64,000 bases of DNA from Alentia gelatinosa (taxonomy: Eukaryota > Annelida > Polychaeta > Phyllodocida > Polynoidae). The position numbers and the translations under genes are program-made. This document shows, piece after piece, positions 32,590-44,800 of the stretch. Numbering within the stretch: the stretch's first letter is position 1; every line of letters starts with the position of its first letter. Location: positions 4,635,122 through 4,699,121 of the forward strand of contig OX465580.1 of assembly GCA_950022655.1 (NCBI GenBank), given 5' to 3'. Below the pieces are notes generated by a model, which saw nothing but the letters and a program-made list of their open reading frames with translations, had not been told where the DNA came from and ran no database searches.

Positions 32590-32811
32590 CATACAAGTTT
32601 CTGCCAGCCAAACTTGAACTCGCGTAAGGTGAAGTTTGGCCCCAGAGACCGATGGCACATGCTAAAGAAGGTTTCACAGTCGTCTGAAGTTGATGCCCGT
32701 GGGTGTTCAGGTGGTAGACCCACTTCACGGCGCCTAAACTCCTGTGATTCGATGTTTGTCATCACCTCCACGAAGGTTTCCCTCGAGAAACCCCGTATTT
32801 CATCCATGGGT
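32590..32811 (-). CDS. Exon 9, last one found
   Basis: Encodes PMDEIRGFSRETFVEVMTNI, then PPEHPRASTSDDCETFFSM and LREFKFGWQKLV. It ends at ATG/GTAAGT in phase 2, so the gene continues in an exon I could not find. Confidence 0.75.
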
Positions 32812-35800
32812 CTGGAAGGTTAATTGATAAAATAAATAACACACAAGGGTACTGTTGCAAAATAGTAAATACTCATATCCTAACACAATATATTATTATA
32901 TATAAATTATACAAAGAAAGGACAGGTCCTAAGTTGTATGGCAGGGGCTAATTATTGCAGATGATTGTAAGCATACAGGCTTTACATTACAATACAGTGG
33001 AATAGAAGAAGAGAAAGTGGAATGGGTAGACTAGAGGAATACCTTCAAGAAAAGTGAGATCATCGAACAGCAGTCCATTCCCTAGTGACATAAAATGCTG
33101 CAACTACATGTTACTTTAGTAGTTGTAGACTTACCGGTTGATATCTAAGTAGGCAAAGTCTGGGTTTTGATGGTACCAGGGCATCAGATCATGGCAGATA
33201 TAGGCCATCATTTTCCTGTTGAGGGTTGACCTCTCCTCCTCTGTAAGGCCTCTTCCATCTGTGGCCTCGTGCCATCCTGCCACTGTCCGTACATACTCCG
33301 CCTCTGTGGGATGCCCGTTGTTGGAAAGACTGTCTGCGACATGGTAGGACAACAGACGCTCAGCATCACTCACAGACTGTTTTCGGGCTCCAGACAGGGC
33401 TGCTTCAGTCAGGCGTGCTGCTGGGTCCGCAAGACAGTCACAAAATGACTGCCATGTGAGATTGGGATACCTCCCTTCACGAGTGTGAGCTGAAATGACC
33501 GGCATGACATTATTTTCTAAGAATGCAATTCATAATCATGTTACAACATAACTATTTTAGTGGAGAGGAGGGGGCGTTGTCTCTAGTTAGGTTTTGAGGC
33601 AACTCAAATATTCCTAGCGTAAAGCGATAATGCTCTACCTGTTTAGAGATTATAGTTTATTGTATGCATTTACTATATCACATATCTGAAGAATAAAAAT
33701 TTATAAGACAGTATGATGCAGTGTTGCACTGTTGGCTAAAGTTTCATACAAAATATATTTTAATAATCATAATAATGCATTGAATTTAAACGTTTTTGAG
33801 ATTACATATCTATCATAATAGCAATATATGATAGAACCCAGCATAACCAGACAACCTCCATTCTGGGCCAAAGTGTCCACTTACAACGGGTGTCTGCTTA
33901 TACAAGGTTAAAATAATGTCTGTTGCACAGGGTTCTACTGTACCTGCTATTCTCTTTAGGAGATGGCCATGGTCGCTTCTGTCATGGTGCACATTGTGTG
34001 TCACTGGGTCGACTTCAGGGATGTAAAGGTGAGTTGAGAAGTCGACACCTTGTTGTTTCCAGTCTTTCACGCACTTTCGAAAGATGAAGGTCCCCACAAT
34101 GGTTCTCAGCCGATCTAGATGGGATTCTGGAGTGTGGCGGCGAAAGTTGTGCGGCTGGAAGCCATCAGGGATGAGATGCTGGCGGATTTCCCTAACACAC
34201 TCGCCTCGTGTAAGCCCATCAGACTGTAGCTCGATCATGAGCTTTAACACTGCCTGTGTTATGGCAGGATGTTGAATTTCCACAACAGCCTCTCCTGCGG
34301 CAGTCACTGTTGAAGAAAAATAAATATGTATGTTAAAATCAATAATTCAATTTTGTTTGTGTATGACTTTAACATCCCTGGGGGCCCGCAGTGTATATGG
34401 AATATCCTTAGGTTTAGCTTTCATCCCTAGTTTTACACCACAACAATGGCAATTAAGTATTTATAGAACTGCTGGGGCTAAAATTGAAAGGTAGTGATTG
34501 CTAGTCCTGTGCTTCAACCCACAAGAAAACTCCTTAACTGCAACTGAGTGTGGAATCATGTATTTTAAAAATTTCTATTTACATACTGACAAGTATATTA
34601 CTGGGTATGATTGTACATACATCTACTTAAAATGTAAATTGTAAATATATCTATTTTATTAAGCCCTACATGACTGCCCCTTATCTCGTTGTTATCCCCA
34701 ATAAGCATTTTGATCAAAAATCAGCTGGTCTGTTTTGCTGTGTATTTGACTCACAACTGAATTCATTCAAGTAAATAATTTATAAGTGCAAGTACATATC
34801 AACTCACCAGCAACTGGAAACAGCATGGATTCTAAGGTCTTCTTCCCCATCCTGTGAACCGCTTCACAAGCATAATGGACCAGCTGCCAGATATGTAGAG
34901 GCCGGGTGTTACCCTGTGATCTCAGGGAGAATAACTCTCCATCTGTAACTGTTCCTGAAAACATAGTGATTACAATATTTAGAGAAGTAATTGTTGATTT
35001 CAATAGTCATGAATATAAATATACAGTGTACAGTAGATATTATGGATGTGATTTTATTACTGGTGAAGTGAGTATAACTTGCTTTGTTTAATCCTACACA
35101 ATTTGTCAGTGATTATTCATATATTTATAGTGACACCATTTTCATGTTCTAAATAATTAACCTGTTCAAACATGAACCAACATAACCAAACTTTAGAAAA
35201 ACACATAAATTTTCTTACCAACAACCAGTACACCCACTGCCATCAGTTCCCTCTTTATGTTGGTGGTAAGGTCCCTGAGGTACTGATCCCTGATTGAGTG
35301 GTAGGGAACATACTGCACTGGTACACTGTATGGCTTGCACTGCCGCTCCTCATCAGAGGCCAATATGATGAGGATGTGTGTGGCAGGGGATCTTTTCTTT
35401 TTGAAGACGTCCTTCAGATAGTCACTGAGGATGGGATATAGACCCTTGGCATGGTCATGTCGATCAGCGTGGTTTAGGGCCTGCAGATTCCCTAGGGAGT
35501 TGAGGTGTGTTTTAGCCTGCTGAAGAAGAATGTTGTATTCAGCCACATCCCAGCAACTGTCCAACAAGGATTGTCTGGGGCAATAAGGAGAGTGAAGCTT
35601 TTTGTTATACTTTGTAAGGGAAGCTGCAATCCCCTCCTGCAGGTGAGGTAGATCTCCCAGTTGAATAGCTTCCATTGCTTCCTCCACTGCCTGCTCCCGG
35701 CCTTGGACAAGTTGTCTCAGAGTCTGGCGACGGGCCTCATACTCAGCACGCAGTGCCTGCAACTTCCCATCACGCAGATCAACATCACCATTCCAGTCTG

Positions 35801-38800
35801 TTGTTTTGCTCTCCTGCAGGGCCACCTTTATGTCAGTCCCATCTGCTTTCAGCCAGACTCGCTTGGTTGTTTTTGAAAGCGTGGCCAGAGCTGCAGGCTG
35901 AAAAATACAACATATATATATTGTGCATTGTGCAGAAATGCATTGTGCAATTCAGCATATTACCAATTCAAGTAACCCAACATCTGTGACAAACATCAAC
36001 CTGTAGGCCTAAACATATGTAAATGTAGTCAATAAATATGCATATACAGGTGTAATAGGTAAGACTGGGGTGGGTAGCAACAATGAGCTATAGGCTGTTA
36101 ACAGTTGATCTATTTCTCACTATGCAAGTTTCGAAAGAGGTGTAAATCACCATTGATATGAATATATTTTAGACATCTACAACAAAATAACCATTTTTTA
36201 CCATCAGAAAATAATTCTGCCTAATTATATGAGATCAAATTCCCAGGACAACTCTAACCGGAAAAGATATTCAACAATATCTACAGAAAGTACTACCTGT
36301 ATATCTGGTGATGTGGTGTACGCTGTTGAAGAAGAAGCCCTGAGTTGTACAGTCCTTAGGGAGACTGAGGCAATGTTGACCTTGGCCTTCTGCGGATTAT
36401 TGTAGTCTGTGGCAGGCAGGCCACTCCACATTGGGCCACGGAAGATTCTGTCTATTTGCCCTTCTCCCTCATTGGCCATGGTCTCCCTCCACATGCGGAA
36501 GTCTGTAGGTTCCTCAACCTTGAATGTATAATAATAAACAACCATTTTTATGACATGCCGCAATAAAAATCATCAAATACATGAAACTTTTAAAAAAAGC
36601 CATTAGTCAGGGGTTAATATTAGCAATGAATAACATTAACACACACATTATTTAAGTCAAATAGGAGTATCAAAGCAAATGATTAAAGAAACTGATGTTA
36701 ATTAACAAAAAGCCCAGATTCACATTGAAGTTAGGGAGAACATAAAACTGAAATAAACCAAGAAGTGAGACAAAGAATGAATGAAAAACTTTTTGTGTGA
36801 AAAAAGTATGTTTCACCACATGCAGATTGTATATACATAAAGAATATAAACAGGTATGGGTTATGTGCACTTAAGTATATAGGCAACCTTTGTTGAATTA
36901 TGTAGGCCCTTTGTTGCAGGTGTTAGTGAAACACAGATTAAAACTTAAGATCTAAAACACAGCACTCAATAACATAAAGACATATGATTAGTCTAGTTAA
37001 GCCAGAACCTTAACCCATTCATGCCTAGTGAGGCCTGGAAATATTGGCTCAATCTACAGGACACTTCCAAAGTATGTAGGTAAAACATCATATTTAATAT
37101 TTTAAGGTGAATGGAAAATTATTATCAAACATGGGGTGTCATGTGACATGATGGATAAATTGAATTGTCAACACCGGCCTCTAGCGGTATTCACTGACAC
37201 TAGTACTAACCCTATCCTTGTGCCTGTACCGTGGGTACCCGGCATGATAGGCTTTATTAGGTGACAAACCTAGGGATTTTGCCCATGAGATTATTGCCCC
37301 AGAGAGGTGCATTATTTTGCCAATGTTAGTAACTTATTTTTAACATGTCAACAAACATACAATACAGTCAAACATAGTCACATGAATGTTTTCTTCTAAC
37401 AGCATGCATTTGACTTAGCACAGAACATACTTTGTCTTTCAATTTCAGATAATTTTGTGAAGGAATCAACTTATCATGAGAAAGCTACATAACCCAAAGT
37501 TGTTCTGCACTCTCTGGCACTCACTTAAAAGTTAAGAGTTTCAATCTGACTGATTATGGTACCTGGTGGGTATGTGACGCCGTAAAGAATTCTATTTGGT
37601 ATTGCAACAATCCAAATGGCATGCGGTCAAGTGGCATGAGTGAATCATCACTGTGTGGGCGTTTATCAACAATACATCTTGCAAATTTCTCTACAAGATA
37701 AGGGGGCTTTTGTGCACTATCCAGTTTTTTCATTGCACTTCGGTGAAGGCTGACCAAAGAAGGAGCGGCATTGTAGCCATCTAGGGACAGAGTTTTGTGG
37801 ACAAGAGCATCCAGCAAGTTTAAAGAAGAATCAAAGTCCTGTTGGACATGGTGGGCAAAGAGCTGAGAGATCGGGTTTTGAACCGTGGGCAGTGGGATGT
37901 CAGACAGTATATCATGTAGAGCTTGGCAGACAGCTTCCTTTGATAGCAACTTGACAGACTGATGTAGAACATCAGATAACTGCTGAGGAGAAAGGTTAGA
38001 GAGGTTCTGTAGAAAAGAGGGGGCAGTCTTCTGAGGGCTATGTTCAGGGATTGAAGATGAGTGAGAAAGATAGTGGTCAATGTCTAAACCGAAGGCTGTC
38101 TCTGCTTCAGATATTGAAGCATATCTTTGGCGCAATTTATTTAGTTTACTACGAATGGATCCAGCTGTAGAAAATAAGATAAATATTGTGATGAAATATC
38201 ATTTTCATCGCTGCTGAATCCATAGATATATCACACAAAACGCAATTTGTACAGACCTGAGGAAGAACTCTGAGACTCCATTTAAACCACAACTTATTGA
38301 CCTACCCCCCAAACAGTCCACCAGTTAGCACCACCCAAGATCCCGCTACAACCCCCTCCACCACCCAATACCAAATCTGCGGATTCCTGCTAACAGTGTA
38401 CTAATAGATCTGTCATACATGATTAACAAAATCAATCAAAGAGTAGGATATCAATTCTGTGATATCTTAATCAGAGAAGGTATCATCCACTAATGATCTA
38501 GAGTCTAATTATTTATGGAGAACTGTATACAATAATTCTATGTATATATACACATATTTAACATTGATCAAAACTGTAACGCAGTTAAAGTGAAATTACC
38601 AATGAAGAATATAACTAATCATACATGTTTGCTAGATTCAATGACTCTAACTCAAAATTGTATTTATCACTGAAACACTATCATAGAAATGGATCTCTAA
38701 AGGAGGCTTAGCAACCCATCACTATCATTCCCCATTGATTCAAAAACTAATATAACCTGATGTAAAAATATACCTGATGAAGGATCAATAAGCATTCAAA

Positions 38801-41800
38801 ATGTTGTTAATCTAAGTGAGCAATAAAAACTATCCTGTTATCCAACTTTAATTCTTTGTCTTGGGTTGTGCCTTCTTTCAATTAATTAATAATATCAAAG
38901 CACACATGTCATTTGACATGACGAAAACATGAAATTTTCACATTTGGCCTTTAGTATCTGACATTGGCTCCCTACTCTGTGTGCGTCCCTTTACCCAGGG
39001 AACACAGCGGTATGGTTTAAAATATTTTATTTTATTTTATGCAGACATAGGTAAGCATGTCCTTATGAAAGCACAGCCTTATACAGAGTAATTGTAAAAC
39101 ACCTAAGCAGATAAAAGCACATTACATCTTACATACTGGCAGGCAAGCATAATACAAAACAGCACTTCTGTATTCATATTGATCCTTGAACACAACTTTA
39201 AAATATTAAGGTATAAATCAGTAAAAGAATTGCCACCTATCCTTATTCATCTGGCATGTTAGCAATTAGGTGTATACCATACACAAACTGATTAAAAAGA
39301 AATATAAGGGAAATATATTTACCATTCCTGGAAGTTGCCCTAGTTGTTTCTGCTACCCACTTGGCTGCTTCCCTCCAATATGGGTCTGTTGCCCTCATTC
39401 CTGGCCATGTTGTGTCTTGGTTAGACTGTATATCCTTGTGCAGGGCCACAAACTGAACCAGAGCTTTTGTTTCACTAGGCTGCCATGCATGCTTTGATGA
39501 ACCCTTTGGTGTTGTCAGTCTCTTGGTCCCTGGTGACTCTCTGTATGACAGCCTGCGAGAGCATGCTTTTGCCTAGAAATTAAGATGTAAGAATTGAAAT
39601 TGAATAAAAAATGTGTTATTAAATAATTTATAAATAAAGGATGAACAAGGATTGTGACTCTCTGCCAGATGTTTATTCCACCCATTGAATTTAGTGACAC
39701 ACAGCAGCAGTACTGCCACTGTACCGGTACTGCATAAAGACAGCTGCAGTAAGGAAAAAGTGAACAAGTAAACAGATTAAAAATTAATGGATATATCACT
39801 GACTGCCGAATTTAAATAAAATTGTCTAAGTTATCAACATAAGGGTCATTCCACCAGAAAATGTACTTTTGGTGAAAATCACACTTTTTTGGGGTTGATG
39901 GGCTATCATTTCAATATAAATGAATTTTTTTGAAATTTATTTTTTCATGTAGACAGAAAACACCCTGCCCTTTCAGAAAATCATTACCTTTATTGGTCTA
40001 TCTACATTTTTTTTTAATCTGTGGCCTTTCAAAGTCAGAAATTAGTAAAAAAGTGCATGTCCTTTTGATATTTTTTAAGTTTAGCACTATTTCTTGGGTG
40101 GAAACTATAAAGATATATTCCCTAATTGATTTAATTCCTGAACTTATGTATATTGGCTCTTGTTTAGTAGTATTTTCCCTTATTTCTCAGGCTCCACAAA
40201 ATTTTTAGGTGAATTTCAATAAAAAGTGTGCTTTTTCAGCAAATGCAATAGGTTATATTTGGCATAGCCTGATGACAATATATTTTAATGGTATACTTCC
40301 CAAACATGCACTTAAAACTCTGGACATACATCAATTTTTGACATATGTATATGATTTTAGTCCAACTGCAACAGGATTTTTTTTCCAGCCGAATTACGAA
40401 AAAAAATCAATTTTACACAATTGATATCATGGACGTGATGAGTTGCATTTAGCACTCTCCACTTCTCCATATTGGTGCTAACTTGGTACAAAACTTACTG
40501 AATAATGTGCCCATAGGGTCTGAAGTGTAGGAGTAATAAAATGCTTCCTAAGTGCCTTCACTATGCGAGAACAGGGAAAGTAATTTTGGAGGAATCATGT
40601 CCGCGATATTTATCACGTCCAAGAGATCAATCGAAGGCGGGAAAGCCGATCACAAGAACCGGATGTTATCCCTCTTAACTGCGCATGCGCCCTCACTCCG
40701 GCACTTCAGCGGGAAGAGGAGACATCCAGCTAGTGTGAGTACTCCACATTTCTTCTCTGCTAGCATTATTCTTCCATTCCGGACATGATTTTCTGTGTTA
40801 ACAGTGATAAATTGGACTTCGCGATTCTGTAGAATCCATTTTCTTGAAAAGTTGACAAGTATTTACCGAAATTTTGTGTTTTGAAAAAAAGAGCAGATTG
40901 ATGCCTTCCCAAGATGGCTGCTTCTGGAAGCGTTTGGTGTATTTTCAATGTGTTAGTGAATTTTTCGAAAAAATTTGTTTGGCCACATCACGTCCGACAT
41001 GGAAATTCTTCTTTCGATTGATCTATGAGAAAATGTGCAAAGAGGTTGAGAATTTATATATATTCCGATGTATTCCCAATGACAAAATGTATGTTTAAAA
41101 GACTGCATATTTTTTGTGAACCGGTGGTACGCCTATCACGTGGTAATAGCCATCGAGGACGTGATATGGGCAAAATATTTTGACGGAATTGACTATGAAC
41201 TATGTTAGAATGAGTTTAAATTACAATAATACAGTTATGAAAGTTGTTCATTATGTGCACCAAGTATCATTTCATAAGTCTAGGGAGAAAAATTGATGGA
41301 AGTCTACGTGTAAATATATTTTTTTAATACATTTGTGTAGCCGCCGTCACGTCCCATATATGTATGTCGGACGTGACGCCCAGTTAGATTTTGTCTCATA
41401 AGAAGTATGAAAATGAGTGGAAGCATTATTTCTTTTGTTTTTTCTCAATATTTGCCTATTGTACTCCATATGTAATGAAAAATTGAAATGATTATCAGAT
41501 TCTTTTACACTCTATAGTGGTTCATTTTCATGTCGGATGTGATGCATGATTTTTCAAAACCATATTTGAAGTATAAGACTTGAACAAACCTTGGAAAAAA
41601 TCACCTGGAATACTGAACAGTTATATTCTGTGGTATGATGAAAAAAAAAAATGGTTTTGAGGAAAAAAAAATTTCACATTTTTGGCAAAAATCTGATTTT
41701 GGTAATATTTTTGTTCTGACAGCCATCATATTAAGTTCATGGGCAAATTATCTATTCTAAATATAAGTATGAACAATAGTGATACAAAGAAGACAATTTT

Positions 41801-44800
41801 TCAAAAGAAATGTACCTTTTTAATATTATTTTATAGGTAGTTTGCTAATTTTTGTATTTTCTCTTTTTTCAGTTTTTAGGGCCATCCATGAAGTATGTAG
41901 GCACAATTTCCAAAATTTTCGACCCCACCAGCCCCCCCCTACCTTATTTTTTTCACAATGATATACAGAAGTAGCGTATGCACAAAATTTTAACCCCCCT
42001 CCCCCCCAACCAACCCCCCTCAGTGCGTACATACTTCATGGATGGCCCCCCACATATCACCCTAAGTTGAAAGTATGGGGCGTAAACCCTTACCTCCCGA
42101 AGAGAGGAAATCTCATAAGGACTCATCTAAGGACTGGAGGAAAAAGGAGATGAGAAAAGCCAGTTTCCGCAAGCGTCTAGAGAGGAAGAAAAATAAAACC
42201 AACTTGACGGACAAGGAAAAGGTTCGCCGCCGAAAATTAGATGCTGCACGTGCATTACGCTACAGAAAAAGGAAAGCTGCTGCTGCACTGGAGGACACTG
42301 ACACCAGTGATTCCGACAATGGCGTACCTGAGCTTGCTGGTCCTGCGCCGCCTCAAGTACCTGCTGATCCTGCACCGCCTCAAGTACCTGCTGATCCTGC
42401 ACTGCCTCAACTACCTGCTGATCCTGCCCCGCCTCAACTACCTGCTGTTCCTGCACCACCTCTTGTACCTGCTGTTCCTGTACGGCCTCAAGTACCTTCT
42501 ATTCCTGTACCTTCATTTCGGCTTGTAACACCACTTCCCAAGCTGCCTTCTTCATCCGATGAGAGTGAGGATGGTGGTTTTTTTCTACGCAGTAGTGTGT
42601 CCCAAGCACAACAGGCGGGCACATCCGGGAGTAGGCCTAAGAGCCTCCGGAGGGCTACGTCTGAAGAGACACGATGCAGTGGAGTTTCTCTGGCCTCACA
42701 GTCATCTCTGTCTCTGGCCTCACAGTCATCTCTCACTTCACAGCCGTGTCAGTCATCTCTTGCTTCACAGCCGTGTCAGTCATCTCTTTCTTCACAGCCG
42801 TGTCAGTCATCTCCGACTTCACAGCCGTCTCAGTCATCTCTTGCTTCACAGCCGTGTCAGTCATCTCCGACTTCACAGCCGTCTCAGTCATCTCTTGCTT
42901 CACAGCCGTCTCAAAGTTCGCAGTCATCTCTGACTTCAGTGCCAGTAGCATCGACTCCAACCCCAGACCAGTGTCAGCGACTTCTTCACGACATAAGGTA
43001 AATAATATGCATTATTTTTTATTGTTGTTGTTGTCGTCGTCGTCATTCTTGCCGTCGTCGTTGTTGTTGTTGTTTACATTGTTTGAAGTTATTTAATTCC
43101 ATTGTTTCTTCTCTTTTAACTATTCTTCAGAAGTGTTTTTCTACGTGAAATGGAGAAGTGCTCCGCGGGAGAAAAGACTGGCTGAAGGTTATAATATAGC
43201 ATGGTCATGCTAGGTAAATTTCTCTTTCACTACTGAACTACTACTAACAGGAAAGTAAAAGTCAAACTACTATATTGGAAATTCATAATTGTGCTATGCC
43301 TTTTTATAGTGACCTTTTAAAATGGCTCTTTTATTAAAATAATGAATACTCTTTTTTCTCAAATCCAAACCATCCAAATAAATTTTTACCAATACTTGCA
43401 GAGTAAATGGCAGTAACTACTCTATTTTTAATATTCACCCTAACTAAATTTCACTTACTTTATCCCCCTGAACTTTACAAGAGTTCTGCAAGATTTCTTG
43501 AACAATATTTCCCTCATTTGCACACTTCAGGACGCCATCCTCTGTTGAAGGGTCGAGCAGCCAGCGTACTCCCCGGAAGAACCACCTCTACTACAAACTA
43601 CGGCTGGAGAGGGAGGCCCGTCATGTAGCAGAACGGGAGGTTGAGGCCCTACGTAAGCGGTTTCGACGACTGGGGTCGCAGAAAGAACCTGTTGAGGTGT
43701 CATATGAGGACTTCCTTGCTGGTCTGGGTAAGTACTTCTTTTCTTTACCACACGTGAAAATATGCAATACAAATTGTCAGTGAATATTCTTTTTGGTTAT
43801 TGCATTTTTCTCTTTTCCAGGGACATCTCCTGACTTGGAAATCCTCACATTGAATCTTGTATTGGCTATTGCATTCTTCCTTTTTTCCAGGCACATCTCC
43901 GCACATGGAAATACTGCACTTTAAACAGACATAGAATTTTTCCTTAGCTATTGCATTTTTCCCTTTTTCCAGGCACTACTCCTGAGGCTGTAGAGGCACA
44001 AGGTGGCGATAGTGATGTCTCCAGTTTGGATGCGGCCGAGGACATCTCTACAGATGCACACAACGAGGTAGCTCCAGGCAATCTTCCTGAAGAGGATGCA
44101 GAGAACGAGGTAGCTCCAGTCAATGTTCCTCAAAAGGATGTGGTTCTTTTAGCTCCAGGCAATGTCCCTGAAAATGATGTGGTTGTTTTAGCTCCAGGCA
44201 ATGTCCCTCAAGAGGGTGTGGTTGTTTTAGCTCCAGGCAATGTCCCTGAAAATGATGTGGTTGTTTTAGCTCCAGGCAATGTCCCTCAAGAGGGTGTGGT
44301 TGTTTTAGCTCCAGGCAATGTTCATGAAAATGATGTGGTTGTTTTAGCTCCAGGTAATGTCCCTCAAGAGGATGTGGTTGTTTCAGCTCCAGGCAATGTT
44401 CCTGAAAATGATGTGGTTGTTTTAGCTCCAGGCAATGTCCCTCAAGAGGGTGTGGTTGTTTTAGCTCCAGGCAATGTTCATGAAAATGAAGTGGTTGTTT
44501 TAGCTCCAGGCAATGTTCCTGAAAATGATGTGGTTGAGATACACCCAGGTATTGTAGATTTACAAGAGGTAAATGCCACAGGTGATAATGTCGCAGTCCC
44601 TGAGGCAACCATTTTTGATGCGGCCGAGATTGCAAGTAGGGAACTTAGAAAGGAGGGGATCTCCCCAAGTAAAGCTCCCTGTGTTTGGCGCAAGGTTGGA
44701 CTTTATGAAACTTTTTGTTCCAACATGAAAAAACAATCCAGTGTCAGTAAAAAAAAATCATTGCTTTCTTCTTTGTCCTCCCCTGAGGAAGTGAAGTCTC

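Noticed and set aside
44120..44635. Antisense frame rich in LELKQPHHFQEHC
   Set aside because: Mirror of the APGNVPENDVVVL coding repeat of the transposase gene.
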